This document shows, in pieces, positions 33,301 to 44,890 of a stretch of DNA of 64,000 nt. The position numbers were made by a program, and so were the translations under genes. Source of the stretch: Pratylenchus scribneri (taxonomy: Eukaryota > Nematoda > Chromadorea > Rhabditida > Pratylenchidae). The notes below the pieces were generated by a model, which was given only the letters and a program-made list of their open reading frames with translations, made no database searches and was not told the origin of the DNA. Each line of letters opens with the position of its first letter. The first letter of the stretch is position 1. Location: contig JAQSEB010000005.1 in NCBI GenBank assembly GCA_030063045.1, positions 1,873,001-1,937,000 on the forward strand, given 5' to 3'.

Positions 33301-34989
33301 TGCTGCGAATTTTAAAAAATAATTTTTAATGAACTTATCTTAATTTTTAAATTTTTTTGACTTTGTTAGTGTCCCTACTTTTTATAATGAATGTGAATTT
33401 TTAATGGAATATTTTCCATTGTAAATAAATGATTTATGAGTTATAATTTTTATTTTATGGTAATTGTAAATGAGCCAGTCATTCTTTTAAATTTAATTCT
33501 TCCTTTCTCTACAATGAAGTTCCATTTGTTTTCTGGTTTAAAATAATTGATGAATTAATCTTAAAAATTTTAATATATTTTTTTAATGTATTGAAATTGA
33601 AAACAATTGATTCAAGATTTGTGCCGAATTAGATTTTAGTGTATTATATTTTCCTCTGTAAATAAATAATTTAAGGTTAATATAAAAAGAATTTAAAAGA
33701 AATTATTTTTATTTTTTTTTAAAATTTTTATCTTGAAGTTCCAATTCTGTTTTTTTTATCCGAAATTAAAATTTTAAAGGAATAAATTTTCCATTGCAAA
33801 TAAATAATTTATGGTTTATAAATTTTTTTAAACTTTTAATGAGAATTGTTATTGAGTCTGTTCTTTTTTTTATTAAATTCTTCCTCTTACATACAAAAGA
33901 AAATTTGAAAATTTCGACTTTTTTTTAAAATTTTTTAATTGATTAATTAAATTTATAGCTTTTAATTTTCGGAATTCTGATTGTTTCCCTTCGACTGCAA
34001 ATAAACAATTTATGATTTAAAAATTTTCATTATTTAATGATAATTTTAAAAATTTTATTTTTTAAATTTTTTGTATGGATGTTCGCGTTTCTATATGTTG
34101 ACTTTTTTCTGATTTTGAATTTTAAAAGGGGTATATTTTGCACGGTAAGAATATAATTTATGAGCTGTAATTTTTTATTTTTTAATAATTGTAATGAATC
34201 AAATTTTTTGCCGATGTTGGTTTTGCTATTTTATCTGTGTATAAATTTTTAAAGAAATATATTTTCCTTCGTAAATAAATATTTTATGTATTGTAAGATT
34301 TTTTATTTTTAATGATAATTGCAATTCAATCTGTCTTTTAATTTAATTATTCCTCTTACAAGAGAAAATTTTAAACGTTGTTTTAATTTGAATTAATTTT
34401 AATTGTTTAAATTTTTAATTTTAACGAAAATGCCTGGTTTCACTGCTTTTTTCTTATGTTGAATTTTAAAAGTATATGTTTTCCACGGTAATAAAATAAT
34501 TTATGGGTAAAATATTTTTTAATGATATTTGTAATTATATAATTATATAGTTCCGTTCCTTTTTATTTAATTGCTCACAGCATAAAATAAAATTTTTATG
34601 AATTTTACGATTTTTTAATTTTTAAAAAATTTTTTTGAGCTCCAATTTTGAGCAAACAATGAAACATTTTATAATGAATATGAATTTTTAAAGAAATATA
34701 TTTCCTTCCTTAAATAAATTTTTATGAATTACAAAATATTTTTTTATTTTTTATGAATAATTCTAATAACATTTTTGTGTTTTACGCCAAACCAATAGCA
34801 AATTTGGGCTCATGAATTAATTTTAATTTTTTAAATTTTTTGATATCATGCCTCTTCCTTTGTTATAATGAATGTGAATTTTTATTGGAATATATTTTCC
34901 TCTGTAAATAAATAATTTATGCGTTGTAAAATAAATTTTTTTAGTGTTAATTTAATTGTAATTATGTCAATTCTTTTTTCAAATTTAAT
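33301..34989 (+). repeat. Tandem array, right copy of a segmental duplication
   Basis: Positions 33430-34200 correspond to 24285-25040. Further box pairs lie near 34260, 34480, 34690 and 34890. Variable segments include GATATCATGCCTCTTCC (34850) and GACTTTGTTAGTGTCCC (33358). Confidence 0.8.
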
Positions 34990-35309
34990 TCTTCTTCTCC
35001 TCATAAAAAATTGCAATTTTTGCTAAAAATAATCTATTTCGAGGTTTTCTATGAAATCTGTTTGTCAAATTTCACGAAAATTTACTAATTTTTATCTATT
35101 TTTTCATTTTTTGATGGAAAATTTCATTGTAAAAATGCAATAAAGAATTAATAACGATTTTTATTTTTTCCCGAAATTTATTTTGACCAAATTTCATAAA
35201 AAAAAAGAATTAAATAGGCAATGTGTGCCCTAATAATTTGTCCATGATTAGAGGAAAATCTAATTTTTCAAACAAATCAATTAAAATTCAATCACCATAT
35301 CAACTATTC
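34990..35309 (+). repeat. Module E, joined to module F
   Basis: AAATAATCTATTTCGAGG, AATTTCATTGTAAAAATGC and AATAATTTGTCCATGATTAG, in the order seen at 20150. Confidence 0.75.
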
Positions 35310-35636
35310 TAATGAAATTAACACTTTTCTTTTAAATATTTATTCGATAAAATTCATATCAAAACATAAAATAATAATAATAAGGAATTTTAACAATTTC
35401 AATAATGTTAAAAAAGTGTCGATACATTTTTGATTGATGATGATAATTAAACATCCATGTGTTTATAAAATATTCGGAAGAGAACAATTTTGTGGGGTGT
35501 GGAGGTAAAAAATAATTGACAACACAATAAAATAGTTCAATATTCAAAAAAAAACACAAATTATCACAATGGGCAAAAATTTTCCAAATTTTGTCTAAAT
35601 TTTATTGTCATTAAAAATTCAAAATCATCATCAATG
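35310..35636 (+). repeat. Module F, copy 3
   Basis: Third copy of the conserved block, slightly shorter (327 bp). After the terminal AATG the frame reads MPSALLPQKFQFLFENF and then runs into ordinary repeat. The first codons resemble copy 1 (MPSS) but then diverge. Confidence 0.6.
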
Positions 35637-36690
35637 CCCTCGGCTCTCCTTCCTCAAAAATTTCAATTTTTGTTTGAAAATTTTAAATTATTATTTCAAT
35701 TAATTTTAAATTTTTTTTATTTTTTTTTTGTAATTTTTTGATGTCTGTTGAAAATGATTCTAAGGATTTTTCTGATTTTGAATTTTTAATGGTATAATAT
35801 ATTTACCTTGGTTATAAAACATTTTATGAGTTTTATGTTTTTTTTTAATTAATTAAGTCGTTCCTTTTTAATTTTTCCTCTCTCCAAAGCAAATTTCAAC
35901 TTATGTTTTAAAATGTAATTTAATTGATTAATTATAATTATAATAGTTTTTATTTTTTTATATGTCTTTTGAATAAAAAGGTCAGGAATTTTTCTTTTTA
36001 AATGATTATTTTTAAAGGAATATTTACATTTTCCTCTGAAAATAAATAATGTATGGTTAGTAAATTTTTTATCTTTTAATGATGATCGAGTGTCTTTTTT
36101 AATTCTTTCTCAGCAAACAATTACTTTTTATTTTTATAATGTATGTGAATTGTTAAAAAATATATTTTCGTCTATAAATAATTTTTTTATGAGTTATAAA
36201 ATATTTTTAAATATTTTTGATGATTAATTCTAATTGAGTTGGTTTTATTTTATTCTTTTCTTCAAAGAAAATTTCATCCCTTGATTTATAATTTAAAATA
36301 ATTGCTGAATTAATTTTATTTTGTTTTAATTTATCTTAATTTTTTAGAGATCGACTATTGTCGGATCATATCATCTTTATATCTGGATACGAAATTTTAG
36401 AGAAATATATTATTTTGCACTGTAAATAATGATTTATGAGTTATAATTTTTTAATGATAATTATAATAAAGTTTGCTTTTTTTTCATTTGATTATTACTT
36501 TATAGTTTTTCCTTTTTGATGTTTTTTTCATAATTTTTAATAAATGTAAATAAATTATTTGAAAGATTGAAAATGAATTTTTAAATTAAATTTTTACTCA
36601 GCAAAAGAATCATTTCCTGAAAATGATTACATTTAAATTGCCCAAAAGAAAGTCAATAATGCCGGAAAAAGAGTACAATAATGCTAAATG
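35637..36690 (+). repeat. Tandem array, + orientation
   Basis: Box pairs lie near 35790, 36015, 36160 and 36400. Positions 36510-36690 are A/T sequence with little repeat signal. No gene is seen. Confidence 0.75.
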
Positions 36691-37833
36691 AAAATATATT
36701 ATTTTTTTGTCTCTATTCACAAGCAATATATCCATTTGAATAGAGCTGACCAAGACGCATTGAATTGTATATAATTTGTCATGGTTTGGTCAAAAATTAT
36801 AAAACGGTTTAAATCCATTTTTTGGTTCAGAACTAAATTAGATTTGTTTAATCCAATTTAAAACATAATCAATTGTTCTATGATTATAATTGATGAATTA
36901 ATTTTAAGAATTTTTATTTTTAATCTATGAAATCCTCATTGTACATGCTTTTTTTCATAATGTAAATTTTTAAAGGAAAATATTTTCCTGTGTAAATAAA
37001 TGTTTTATGGGATACAAATATTTTTAATAATAATGTCTGCCTTTTCATTTAATTCATCCTTTTTGCAAATAACATTTCAAAATTTTTCAATTTAAGACAA
37101 TTGACTTAATTTTAGGAATTTTTGAATATATTTTCCTTTGTAAATAAATAATTTATGAGTTGATTTTTTATTGATAATTTTAATCGAATCTATCCGTTTT
37201 TACTAAGTATTCATCTTCTCCACAAAAAAATAGCAAACTATTCAAAAAATTTAAAATAATCATTTTTATAATGAATTAATTAAATTTTTTGTAAATAATT
37301 TAATATCTTATTTTATCGGCGAACGAATTTTTATGGGTGATAAATTTTCCTTTGTGAAAAAATGATTTATGGGTAGTAATTTTTTAAATGTAATTATAAT
37401 TTTTCTCTTTTACTTAATTCTACCTTCTCCTCAGAAAATTATAATTTTTTTAGGTTTAAATAATAATTTTTTATAATGAATTAATTTAATTATTTTTTTA
37501 TTTTTTGATTGCAACTGTCATTATATTTTTATATTGGATGTGGATTTTAAAGGAATATATTTTCCTATGGAAATAAATGATTTATGGGTTATAAAAAATT
37601 TTTTATGATAATTATAATTTTAATTGAGTCTGTCCCTTTTAAATTCTTTCTCTCTTCACTGAAAATTTCAACATTTGTTTTAAAATATATTTGAATTAAT
37701 ATTAAGATTTTTATTTTTTTTGAGGAAATGTGCATGTGTTTTTTATCTGAATTTAAATTTTAAGGAATATATTTTCCTCGTTAATAAAATAATGTATGAG
37801 TTAGATATTTTTTAATAATAATTGTCATTTTAC
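36691..37833 (+). repeat. Segmental duplication, left copy
   Basis: Matches 58285-59480 over about 1.15 kb, including a fragment of foldback family G (AAGACGCATTGAATTGTATA), then five box-pair units in the same order with the same variable segments. The left copy carries small deletions (for example after ACAAATATTTTTAATAATAA). Confidence 0.85.
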
Positions 37834-37989
37834 TTAATTCTTCCTTTCTCCCCATAAAATTTCAATTATGTTCAATATCTGAACTGATACCGGTCTGAAA
37901 TTGTAATGAGATAGACTAATTCGATCATGCCGAATCGAATTAACTTCTTCACGAATTTGAACAATAGCTAGAAGCCGAGATTCAAATAT
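37834..37989 (-). pseudogene. Exon-like fragment, 51 codons
   Basis: Stop-free - frame with mixed residues (IFESRLLAIVQIREEVNS, IRHDRISLSHYNFRPVSVQ). A possible acceptor (CGGCTTCTAG) lies just inside the start and a possible donor (ACCG|GTATCA) near 37879. The last 15 codons run into ordinary repeat, so coding would end at that donor. The island is G+C-richer than its surroundings and unique in the window. The product is not recognised, and the absence of an ATG suggests an internal exon or a relic. Confidence 0.4.
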
Positions 37990-38214
37990 TTAGCAGCATT
38001 TGCGTTAAATTCCGGAATTTACCTTCCATATTTTCTGTAACATAAAAGGATAAATATATATTAAATTTTTCTTTAAATTATATAAAAATGATAATTTATT
38101 TATTCAATTTTAATATGGATGCCATGATCCTCTCTATTATAAACATTTCGCCCGAATCACTGTCGCCCTTGCTGTCCTTCTTTTATTAATGCTAATTCAG
38201 GTTGGGGAAATTAT
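37990..38214 (-). other. Unique G+C-richer island between two exon-like frames
   Basis: No array boxes. Several short frames are open (for example a - frame with ELALIKEGQQGRQ near 38165-38203 and another with DSDSGEMFIIERIMASILK). A + frame of 33 codons is also open. No reading dominates, so I leave it unassigned. Confidence 0.35.
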
Positions 38215-38331
38215 TCAACGCAAAAATAAATTAATTTTATTCCAGTTGTTTTGTTTATTTTTGTCTTCAAATTTCGCGCCATAATTGATGCGGAAATGCT
38301 CTACTTCTTTATTGAATTTAATTTCAAAAAA
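38215..38331 (-). pseudogene. Exon-like fragment, 38 codons
   Basis: Reads EIKFNKEVEHFRINYGAKF then EDKNKQNNWNKINLFLR before TGA, in the same frame as 37834-37989. A weaker relative lies at 54280-54345, where the - strand reads IKGSAFLINYETKFDG. The shared pattern is INY, two residues, then KF and an acidic residue. This pair could be a repeated exon, or simply a repeat with an open frame. Confidence 0.4.
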
Positions 38332-38799
38332 TTATAAAAAATAAAATTGATTTTCATAATTTTTATTCTTCTCATAGAAAATTTCCATTTGTTTAAAAAA
38401 AATTTATATATTATTTATTATTTTTATGATTTTTTAATTTTTTAAAAATTTTTGTACTCGACATAGAGCAAACACTCATTTTTATAATGAATATGAATTT
38501 TAACGAAATATTTTCTTATCTAAAAGAAATTTTTATGAGTTATAAAATTTTTTAAAATAATTCTTCCTCTCCTTACAAAAATCTTCAAATTTTGCTTTAA
38601 AATTTAAAATAAATGATGAATTAATATAAATAATTTTTATCTTTTAAAAGTTTGTTCATCTTGTCAGATCTAGTTTTTTTCTGATATTTTCAATTTTAAG
38701 GGAGTATATTTTCCTCTGTTATAAATGATTTATAAGTTGTAAATTTTTTAAATGATAATTGTAATTAAGTCTGTCCTTTTTTTTTCTATTTCGAAAACT
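38332..38799 (+). repeat. Tandem array, + orientation
   Basis: Box pairs lie near 38505 and 38705. Variable segment ACTCGACATAGAGCAAAC at 38457. Confidence 0.75.
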
Positions 38800-39070
38800 A
38801 GAAAAATATTTTTTAACAAGCTCGACCAGCAAACCCGATCCGAGACTCCTTGGTCAACCCGCGGCAACACTGCCTTACTACTTATTTTCATTTGGTTGTG
38901 GAATCCAATTTATAAGAAGGGCAGGATGTGGTAGTAAACCATTTAAACCAAATTACGTTTTTTGGTTCAAAATTAAATTAAAATTGGTTAAACTAATAAG
39001 TAAAATCACACAATCCTATTGGAAATATGGTTTAGTGGACTAGTACAAACTAAAAACTATTAGAGATATA
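38800..39070 (+). repeat. Module B, extended copy
   Basis: Starts with AAGCTCGACCAGCAAACC and GGTCAACCCGCGGCAACA (the extension shared with 3838-4112). It continues through AATCCAATTTATAAGAAGG, TTTTTTGGTTCAAAATTAAA and AAATATGGTTTAGTGGAC. A 60-codon open frame at 38752-38934 is repeat by-product. Confidence 0.7.
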
Positions 39071-40455
39071 TTTTATTCCCCTCTCCTCTCAAAAATTGTA
39101 ACTTCCGTTTGATATTTTTAAAAATAATTTATTATAATGAATTAATCTTAAATTTTTTTAAAAATTTTTTTGAGGTCTCTAAGATAGCCTTTTATGATGA
39201 AAGGGTATGAATTATATTTTTAATGGAATACTTATTTGTAAATAAATAATTTATGGATTGAAATTTTTTATTTTAATTGTAATTGAATTTATTAATTTTT
39301 ATTAAATTCTTTCAATTATCAATGAAAAAGTGTAACCTCTTTTGAAAAATTTAAAATTATAATTTTTTTATAATGAATTATTTTTAAATTTTTGTCGATT
39401 TCATCCTGATTATTTTTCTCGATATGAAATTTTAAAGGAATATATTTTCCCCAGTAAATAATTAATTTATGAGTCATAATCTTTTATTTTTTTAATTAAT
39501 TGTATTGTAATTAAGTCTGTTATCTTTACTATTTAATTTTTCTTCTTTTCCAAAAAATTGCAACCAATCTTTACAAAGTGGAACAGATTTTTGGCACTAT
39601 TTTTACCATTACCACATTGTTTTCAATTTTTTAATTGACGAATCAATTTGGTTTTAAAAGAATTAAATAATTTTTTGAGGCATATATTCTTGTTTTTGCT
39701 GTATTTTTTTGATTATCGTTTAGAAACGGAATCAATTTTGCCACTTTTTTAACCCATTATTTCCAACTTTTTAATTGGCAAATTAATTTGTTGAGTTTTT
39801 TTTTTTAAAATTTATTTAATATCTACTCATTCTTCTGGCCATAGCTCAATAAAGTAGCAATCAAATTCAAGAGGGCAATATGCCATTTGGAAGTTTTAAG
39901 TCGTCTAAAAAGTGATATTTTTAATTTTTTTCACATTTTAAACTAGGATTTACAAAAGGGCAAATTTTCTAAACATTTATTTATATATATTCTTCCTATT
40001 TTTCTCATAAAATTGTAATTGTTTTAAAAAATTAAAATTTTTTAATGAATTATTTTTGTTTGTGACGGTATTGCTTTTTTTTCTGGATATGAATTTTTAG
40101 ATTGATAAATTTTTCTATGAAAATAAATGATTTATAGGTTAAAAAAATTAATTTTTTAAAATAAAAAATATCTATAATTAATTAATTTTAATTTTTTTAA
40201 AATTTTATTCAATTTTTTGATGTTGACGGACGATGTTGTTTTTTATCAGATATGAATTTTCGAGGAATATATTTTCCTCTTTAAATAAATAATTTATAAG
40301 TTATTTTTTTAAATTTTTTATTGATAATATTTTATAGAATATTTACTTTTTTATTTATTTATAATTCTTCATCTCCTCACAGAAAATTTCAACCTTTGTT
40401 TTAAAATACATTTGAATTAATTTTAATAGTTTTAATTTTTTTTTGACGAAATATC
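39071..40455 (+). repeat. Tandem array with degenerate stretches
   Basis: Box pairs lie near 39225, 39440, 40100 and 40265. Positions 39590-39830 hold two loosely similar blocks (CTTTTTAATTGGCAAATTAA and TTTTTTAATTGACGAATCAA). Positions 39830-39990 match module C/C2 (CCATTTGGAAGTTTTAAG). Confidence 0.7.
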
Positions 40456-40675
40456 ATCACTTATAATTGGTTTTGAGGCGATGAAGACTTGGCATGGTTA
40501 TTTAAAGGGAAATATTTAAAATTGCGAAAGGAGTATTGAAAATTGCGAAAAGGATATAATGTCTCAAACTAGTTTTTGGTTTATAACTTTTTTGTAACTA
40601 GGGGTTAGGGGCTAGGGTTAGGTTCAGGGCAGGCATGGGATTAGGGGCTAAGGGCTAGGGGCTAGACCATATACT
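40456..40675 (+). repeat. G-rich degenerate repeat ahead of module N end
   Basis: Positions 40597-40675 are a run of AGGGGTTAGGGGCTAGGG-type units (about ten TAGGG or AAGGG-like words). Before it lie two AAAATTGCGAAA words. The tract resembles degenerate telomere-like repeats but has no fixed period. Confidence 0.6.
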
Positions 40676-41190
40676 GGATGACCCATGGAGTACAGTTACA
40701 CCAGTAGAATCAAAAAATCTGCACATAATATTTATTATTCTGTCCTTTTTTTATTTTTGATTCTTTCAATCATCTCAAAAAATTGTAAATTCTACTTGAA
40801 AAATTTAAAAAATAATAATCTTTTATAATGAATTTAATTTTAAATTTTAATTTTTTAAATTTTTTTTTTTGATGCTGGCTCTTTGCCTTTTTATAAGAAC
40901 TTGAATTTTAAATGAATATATTTTCCTGTGTAATAAATGATTTATGAGATATAAAATATTTGATTTTTTTTATACTCTTTTCCTTATCAGAAAAAGATTT
41001 CAAATTTTTTCGGAAAAATCTAAAAATATAATTTTATAATGAATTTAATTATTTTAATTTTATTTTAAATTTTTTGAGCTCAATTTCAGAAATAAATAAT
41101 ACTTTTTTATAATGAATGATAGAAATATATTTCCCTCTTTAAATAATCTTTTTATTTTTTTGTTGATTACTTATTATTTTTGAATTGAAT
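40676..41190 (+). repeat. Segmental duplication (recent), left copy
   Basis: Almost identical to 44341-44890, beginning ACCATATACTGGATGACCC. It includes the module N right end and two units. The left copy has lost about 25 bp, which removes most of the second box (after CCCTCTTTAAATAA). The similarity is far above the array background. Confidence 0.9.
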
Positions 41191-42504
41191 TATCTTAAGA
41201 ATTTTTATTTTTTAAATTTTTATAAATTTTTGGACTAGTTTGAATTCCTTGTTTTTTAGAATTGTAATTGAGATCTGCTGTCCTTTTTATTAAATTCTTC
41301 CTCTTACCTACGAAGCAAAATTACAACTTTTTTAAAAATTTTTTTTATGAATTAATTTAATGTTGATTTTTAAATGTCACGTTGGATTGCTTCCCTTCTT
41401 ATTTGAATGGGAAATTTTAAAGGAATAAATTTTTCCTTTATAAATTATTTATTTATAAGTTAATAAATATTTATTATATTTAATGTTAATTTTATGAATT
41501 TTTTAAAAATTTTTTGAACTGTCACATCTCGACTTTTTTCTGGTTTTGAATTTTAAAGGGGATATATTTTGCTCATTCAGAAAATAATTTATGAGTTGTA
41601 TTTTTTATTTTTAATAATTGCAATTGAGTAAGCTTTTTTCATGAAATTTACTAAAAATAGGTTCGAAAATATTAAAATTTGTTTTGACTTTATTTTATTT
41701 TACAAGTAAATTTACTTTGAGAAATATATCAAAATAAGTATAAAAAATTGTTAAAAAAATGTGTAAAAACATCGAATAGTAGCTGAACGAAATATTTTAC
41801 TAACAAATTTGAGACGATTTTTGCATCACATAAATTTATTTAATTTTGTGAAATATAAAGTATATTATAATTAAATTTTTTGTAGTAATCGGCTTTGTTT
41901 ATTTTATTTGGGTTTTGGGTATAAATTTTAAAGGAATATATTTTCTCGAGTAAATAAATGATTTATGAGTTACAATTTTTTATATTTTAATGATAATTTT
42001 AATCGATTCCATCCTTTTTATTTAATTCTTCTTATTCCGATAGAAAATTTCAGCTTTTTTTTTATAATAATTGATGAATTTTCTTCTAGAATTTTGATTT
42101 TTTAATTTTTTGGTCAACTGATATTAGTAATTTTTTTGGTATTGAATTTTAAAAGAAAAAAATTTTCCTCTGTATCGAAATGATTTATGTGTTGTAGATA
42201 TTATATTTTTTATGGGTGTTTTATTTAATTCTTCTTCTCCAACAAAAAATTATTTCTATAGAAAACCAAGAAAAATATGCTTTTAATAAATGCCTAGAAA
42301 AATTAAAGGAAAAAAAAGAGATTTTGAATATTAAAGAGTAATTTTGGCAATACAATTAAAAAATTTATTATCCACTCCTCTTGTGCACTTATTTTTGTTC
42401 ACGAATAAATTTGAGTCGATTTTTGCATCACATAAATTTATTTAATTTTTTGAAATTTTTAAAAACAATATTATTTCTCTTGGATCATAGGCAGGAGCTA
42501 AATC
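41191..42504 (+). repeat. Tandem array with a local duplication
   Basis: Box pairs lie near 41410, 41570, 41930 and 42155. Short blocks at 41797-41860 and 42395-42460 share GATTTTTGCATCACATAAAT. A 64-codon frame at 42381-42575 has no support from other copies. Confidence 0.7.
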
Positions 42505-42835
42505 CGAAAACACTTATAAATGAAAAAAAAATTAAAAATAAAAAAATCAAATCAAAAATTGAATCTAATTTTTGATATATGAAAAATTTTTTAAAAAATT
42601 CTTATTTACTGTCTTTAATTTTCATTTGGTGGATTCCAATTTATAATAACGGCAAGTAGCAGAATATGGTATTAAACAGCAGCTTAAACTATCATACGGT
42701 TTTTGTTTTAAAATTTATTTAATATTGGTTAAATCTAAGCCAAATAATTATCAAACGCCACATTTTCTTGTGCACTATCCTATTGGTCATATGGTTTGGC
42801 GGACTTGGGCAAATCATTGGACATACATTTTCTTT
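42505..42835 (+). repeat. Module B, near-complete copy
   Basis: Includes CTTATTTACTGTCTTTAATT, GATTCCAATTTATAATAACG, TATGGTATTAAACAGCAGC and CGCCACATTTTCTTGTGCAC. It ends at ACATACATTTTC before the seam CAGAAAATAAC. Confidence 0.75.
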
Positions 42836-43560
42836 CCCCCTATTCAGAAAATAACTTACATTTGATATTTTTAATAATTAATTTATATAATAGATTAATG
42901 TTAAGTTATTTTTTTTTATTTTTTTTAATGTGGAAATGATTATCTCATTTTAATGAGTGATTTTTAAAGGAATATATTATAAATAATTAATGTGTTGAAA
43001 TTTTTTATTTATTATTTTAATTATAATTGAGTCTGTTTGTTGTCACTTAATTCTTCTTTATAAAAGAAATATCGTAGCCTCTTTTTATAAATTATAATTA
43101 TTTATAATGAATGTAAACATGTTATATAAAAACCAAAAATTACCATTTTTCGAGTACACTCAGCTTATTATAGTAAATTTAAAAACTCTTAAAAGGTACT
43201 TATTTTGCAATCTAAAAATCTGGAACATAATGACAGTCCTGGATTAGAAATCCATTTTACAATTAAATTCAATCCGATTTTACCCTATTCAAATGTTTTT
43301 CTCACCCAACAGAAAATTACAACATCTTTTATTTCAAAATATTTGTTAAATTAATTTTACGAATTTTTTTAATTTTTGAGGTTTATTGGAGAATTATCGC
43401 TCCATGTTTCTTCATATTGTGAATTTTAAAAGGAGTATATATATTCCCCTCAGTAAATAATTAATTTATAGGTTATACAAATTTTTTAAATTAATTCTAT
43501 TCTATTATTTTTTTTATTTAATTCTTCCACTTTACATAGGCTTATCTTAAAAATTCTCCA
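42836..43560 (+). repeat. Tandem array with module D fragment
   Basis: Units near 42965; module D fragment at 43130-43300 (ATTACCATTTTTCGAGTAC, AATTAAATTCAATCCG); D-type box at 43440. Confidence 0.75.
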
Positions 43561-44000
43561 TATATCCGGATGGTGCTAGGACAATTCCTAAACAGTGCAA
43601 ATGTGGGCGCTTCCTAAAATGGTGCAAATGTGAATATTTTCGACTATAATAAATCATAAATCGGTTTTAGACCCAACAAACCTTATACCATTTTGTAGAT
43701 CTCGTCAAGACGCATCGAATGGTATATAATTTGTCATGATTAAGTCAGTATTAAATCGTTCAAACCATTTTTCCTTCTTTGGTTTTAAACTCTTTAATTT
43801 TAGACCAAACCATGACAATTTATAATAAATTCGATGCGACTCGATGAGATCTACAAAATGGTATAAGGTTTGTAGGGTCTAAAACCGGTTTATGATTTAT
43901 TATATTTGAAAACATGCACATTTGCACCATTTTAGGAAGCGCCCACATTTGCACCGTCCTTTGTCTATTTAGGAAGTGTCCTCGCATGTATCCGGATATA
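43561..44000. mobile_element. 440-bp foldback element, family G, fuller copy
   Basis: The outer ends TATATCCGGA and TCCGGATATA are perfect complements. The arms (about 43561-43740 and 43800-44000) share GCAAATGTGGGCGCTTCC, CAAATCGGTTTTAGACCC-type, ACCATTTTGTAGATCTCGT and GACGCATCGAATGGTATA with inverted counterparts. A short central loop remains. There is no coding frame. Partial relatives lie at 32012-32300, 36735-36890 and 58325-58480. Confidence 0.8.
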
Positions 44001-44195
44001 TCCCGGGTACTCTCAGGTGTTTCCCTGACTTCCCGTGGCCTTCCGGGCGATTTCCCATTATATCCATCTTAATCACGCAATATCTGGCTTAATCCCTCGC
44101 ACCCTCCCAGCCTCTGTTACACTTCCCCGACTTTCCATAGGCCTTCTGGGCCATTTCCCATGCATTTCGAGGCTTAATTCCCTTAAATTCAGGTC
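44001..44195 (+). repeat. C-rich imperfect repeat block
   Basis: Two blocks about 95-100 bp apart share CCCGACTTTCC or CCTGACTTCCCG, GGCCTTCTGGGC or GGCCTTCCGGGC, and ATTTCCCAT. It is bounded by a foldback element and module N. An 84-codon frame starting at 44035 spans this block and module N. I treat it as chance. Confidence 0.55.
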
Positions 44196-44340
44196 AAAAT
44201 GCATTGAATGGTTGGTACTTATGTATTATTTTTATCTAAACGCAGATGTTTTAAAAAAAATATGGGTCTTATGGGTGATTACTGATTAGGATTAGGGTTA
44301 CGGATGTGTGAAATGATAACCTATCTCCTAAAAAAGCCAA
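44196..44340 (+). repeat. Dispersed module N, copy 2
   Basis: Closely follows 15450-15600: AAAATGCATTGAATGGTTGG, AACGCAGATGTTTTA, GATTAGGATTAGGGTTAC, GATAACCTATCTCCTA. Confidence 0.75.
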
Positions 44341-44890
44341 ACCATATACTGGATGACCCATGGAGTACAGTTACACCAGTAGAATCAAAAAATCTGCACA
44401 TAATATTTATTATTCTGTCCTTTTTTTATTTTTGATTCTTTCAATCATCTCAAAAAATTGTAAATTCTACTTGAAAAATTTAAAAAATAATAATCTTTTA
44501 TAATGAATTTAATTTTAAATTTTAATTTTTTTAATTTTTTTTTTTGATGCTGGCTCTTTGCCTTTTTATAAGAACTTGAATTTTAAATGAATATATTTTC
44601 CTGTGTATTAAATGATTTATGAGATATAAAATATTTGATTTTTTTATACTCTTTTCCTTATCAGAAAAAGATTTCAACTTTTTTCGGAAAAATCTAAAAA
44701 TATAATTTTATAATGAATTTAATTATTTTAATTTTATTTTAAATTTTTTGAGCTCAATTTCAGAAATAAATAATACTTTTTTATAATGAATCATAGAAAT
44801 ATATTTCCCTCTTTAAATAAATTTCTTATGAGTTAAATAATTTTTATTTTTTTTTGTTGATTACTTATTTTTTTTGAATTAAATTTTTCG
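44341..44890 (+). repeat. Segmental duplication (recent), right copy
   Basis: Fuller partner of 40676-41190. It keeps the AATTTCTTATGAGTTAAATA part of the box that the left copy has lost. Confidence 0.9.

Noticed and set aside
33106..33315. 69-codon frame in module P
   Set aside because: The other module P copies (12.6, 47.4, 61.3 kb) carry indels that break the frame.
44035..44289. 84-codon frame
   Set aside because: It crosses the C-rich repeat block into module N; module N at 15.5 kb does not keep it.
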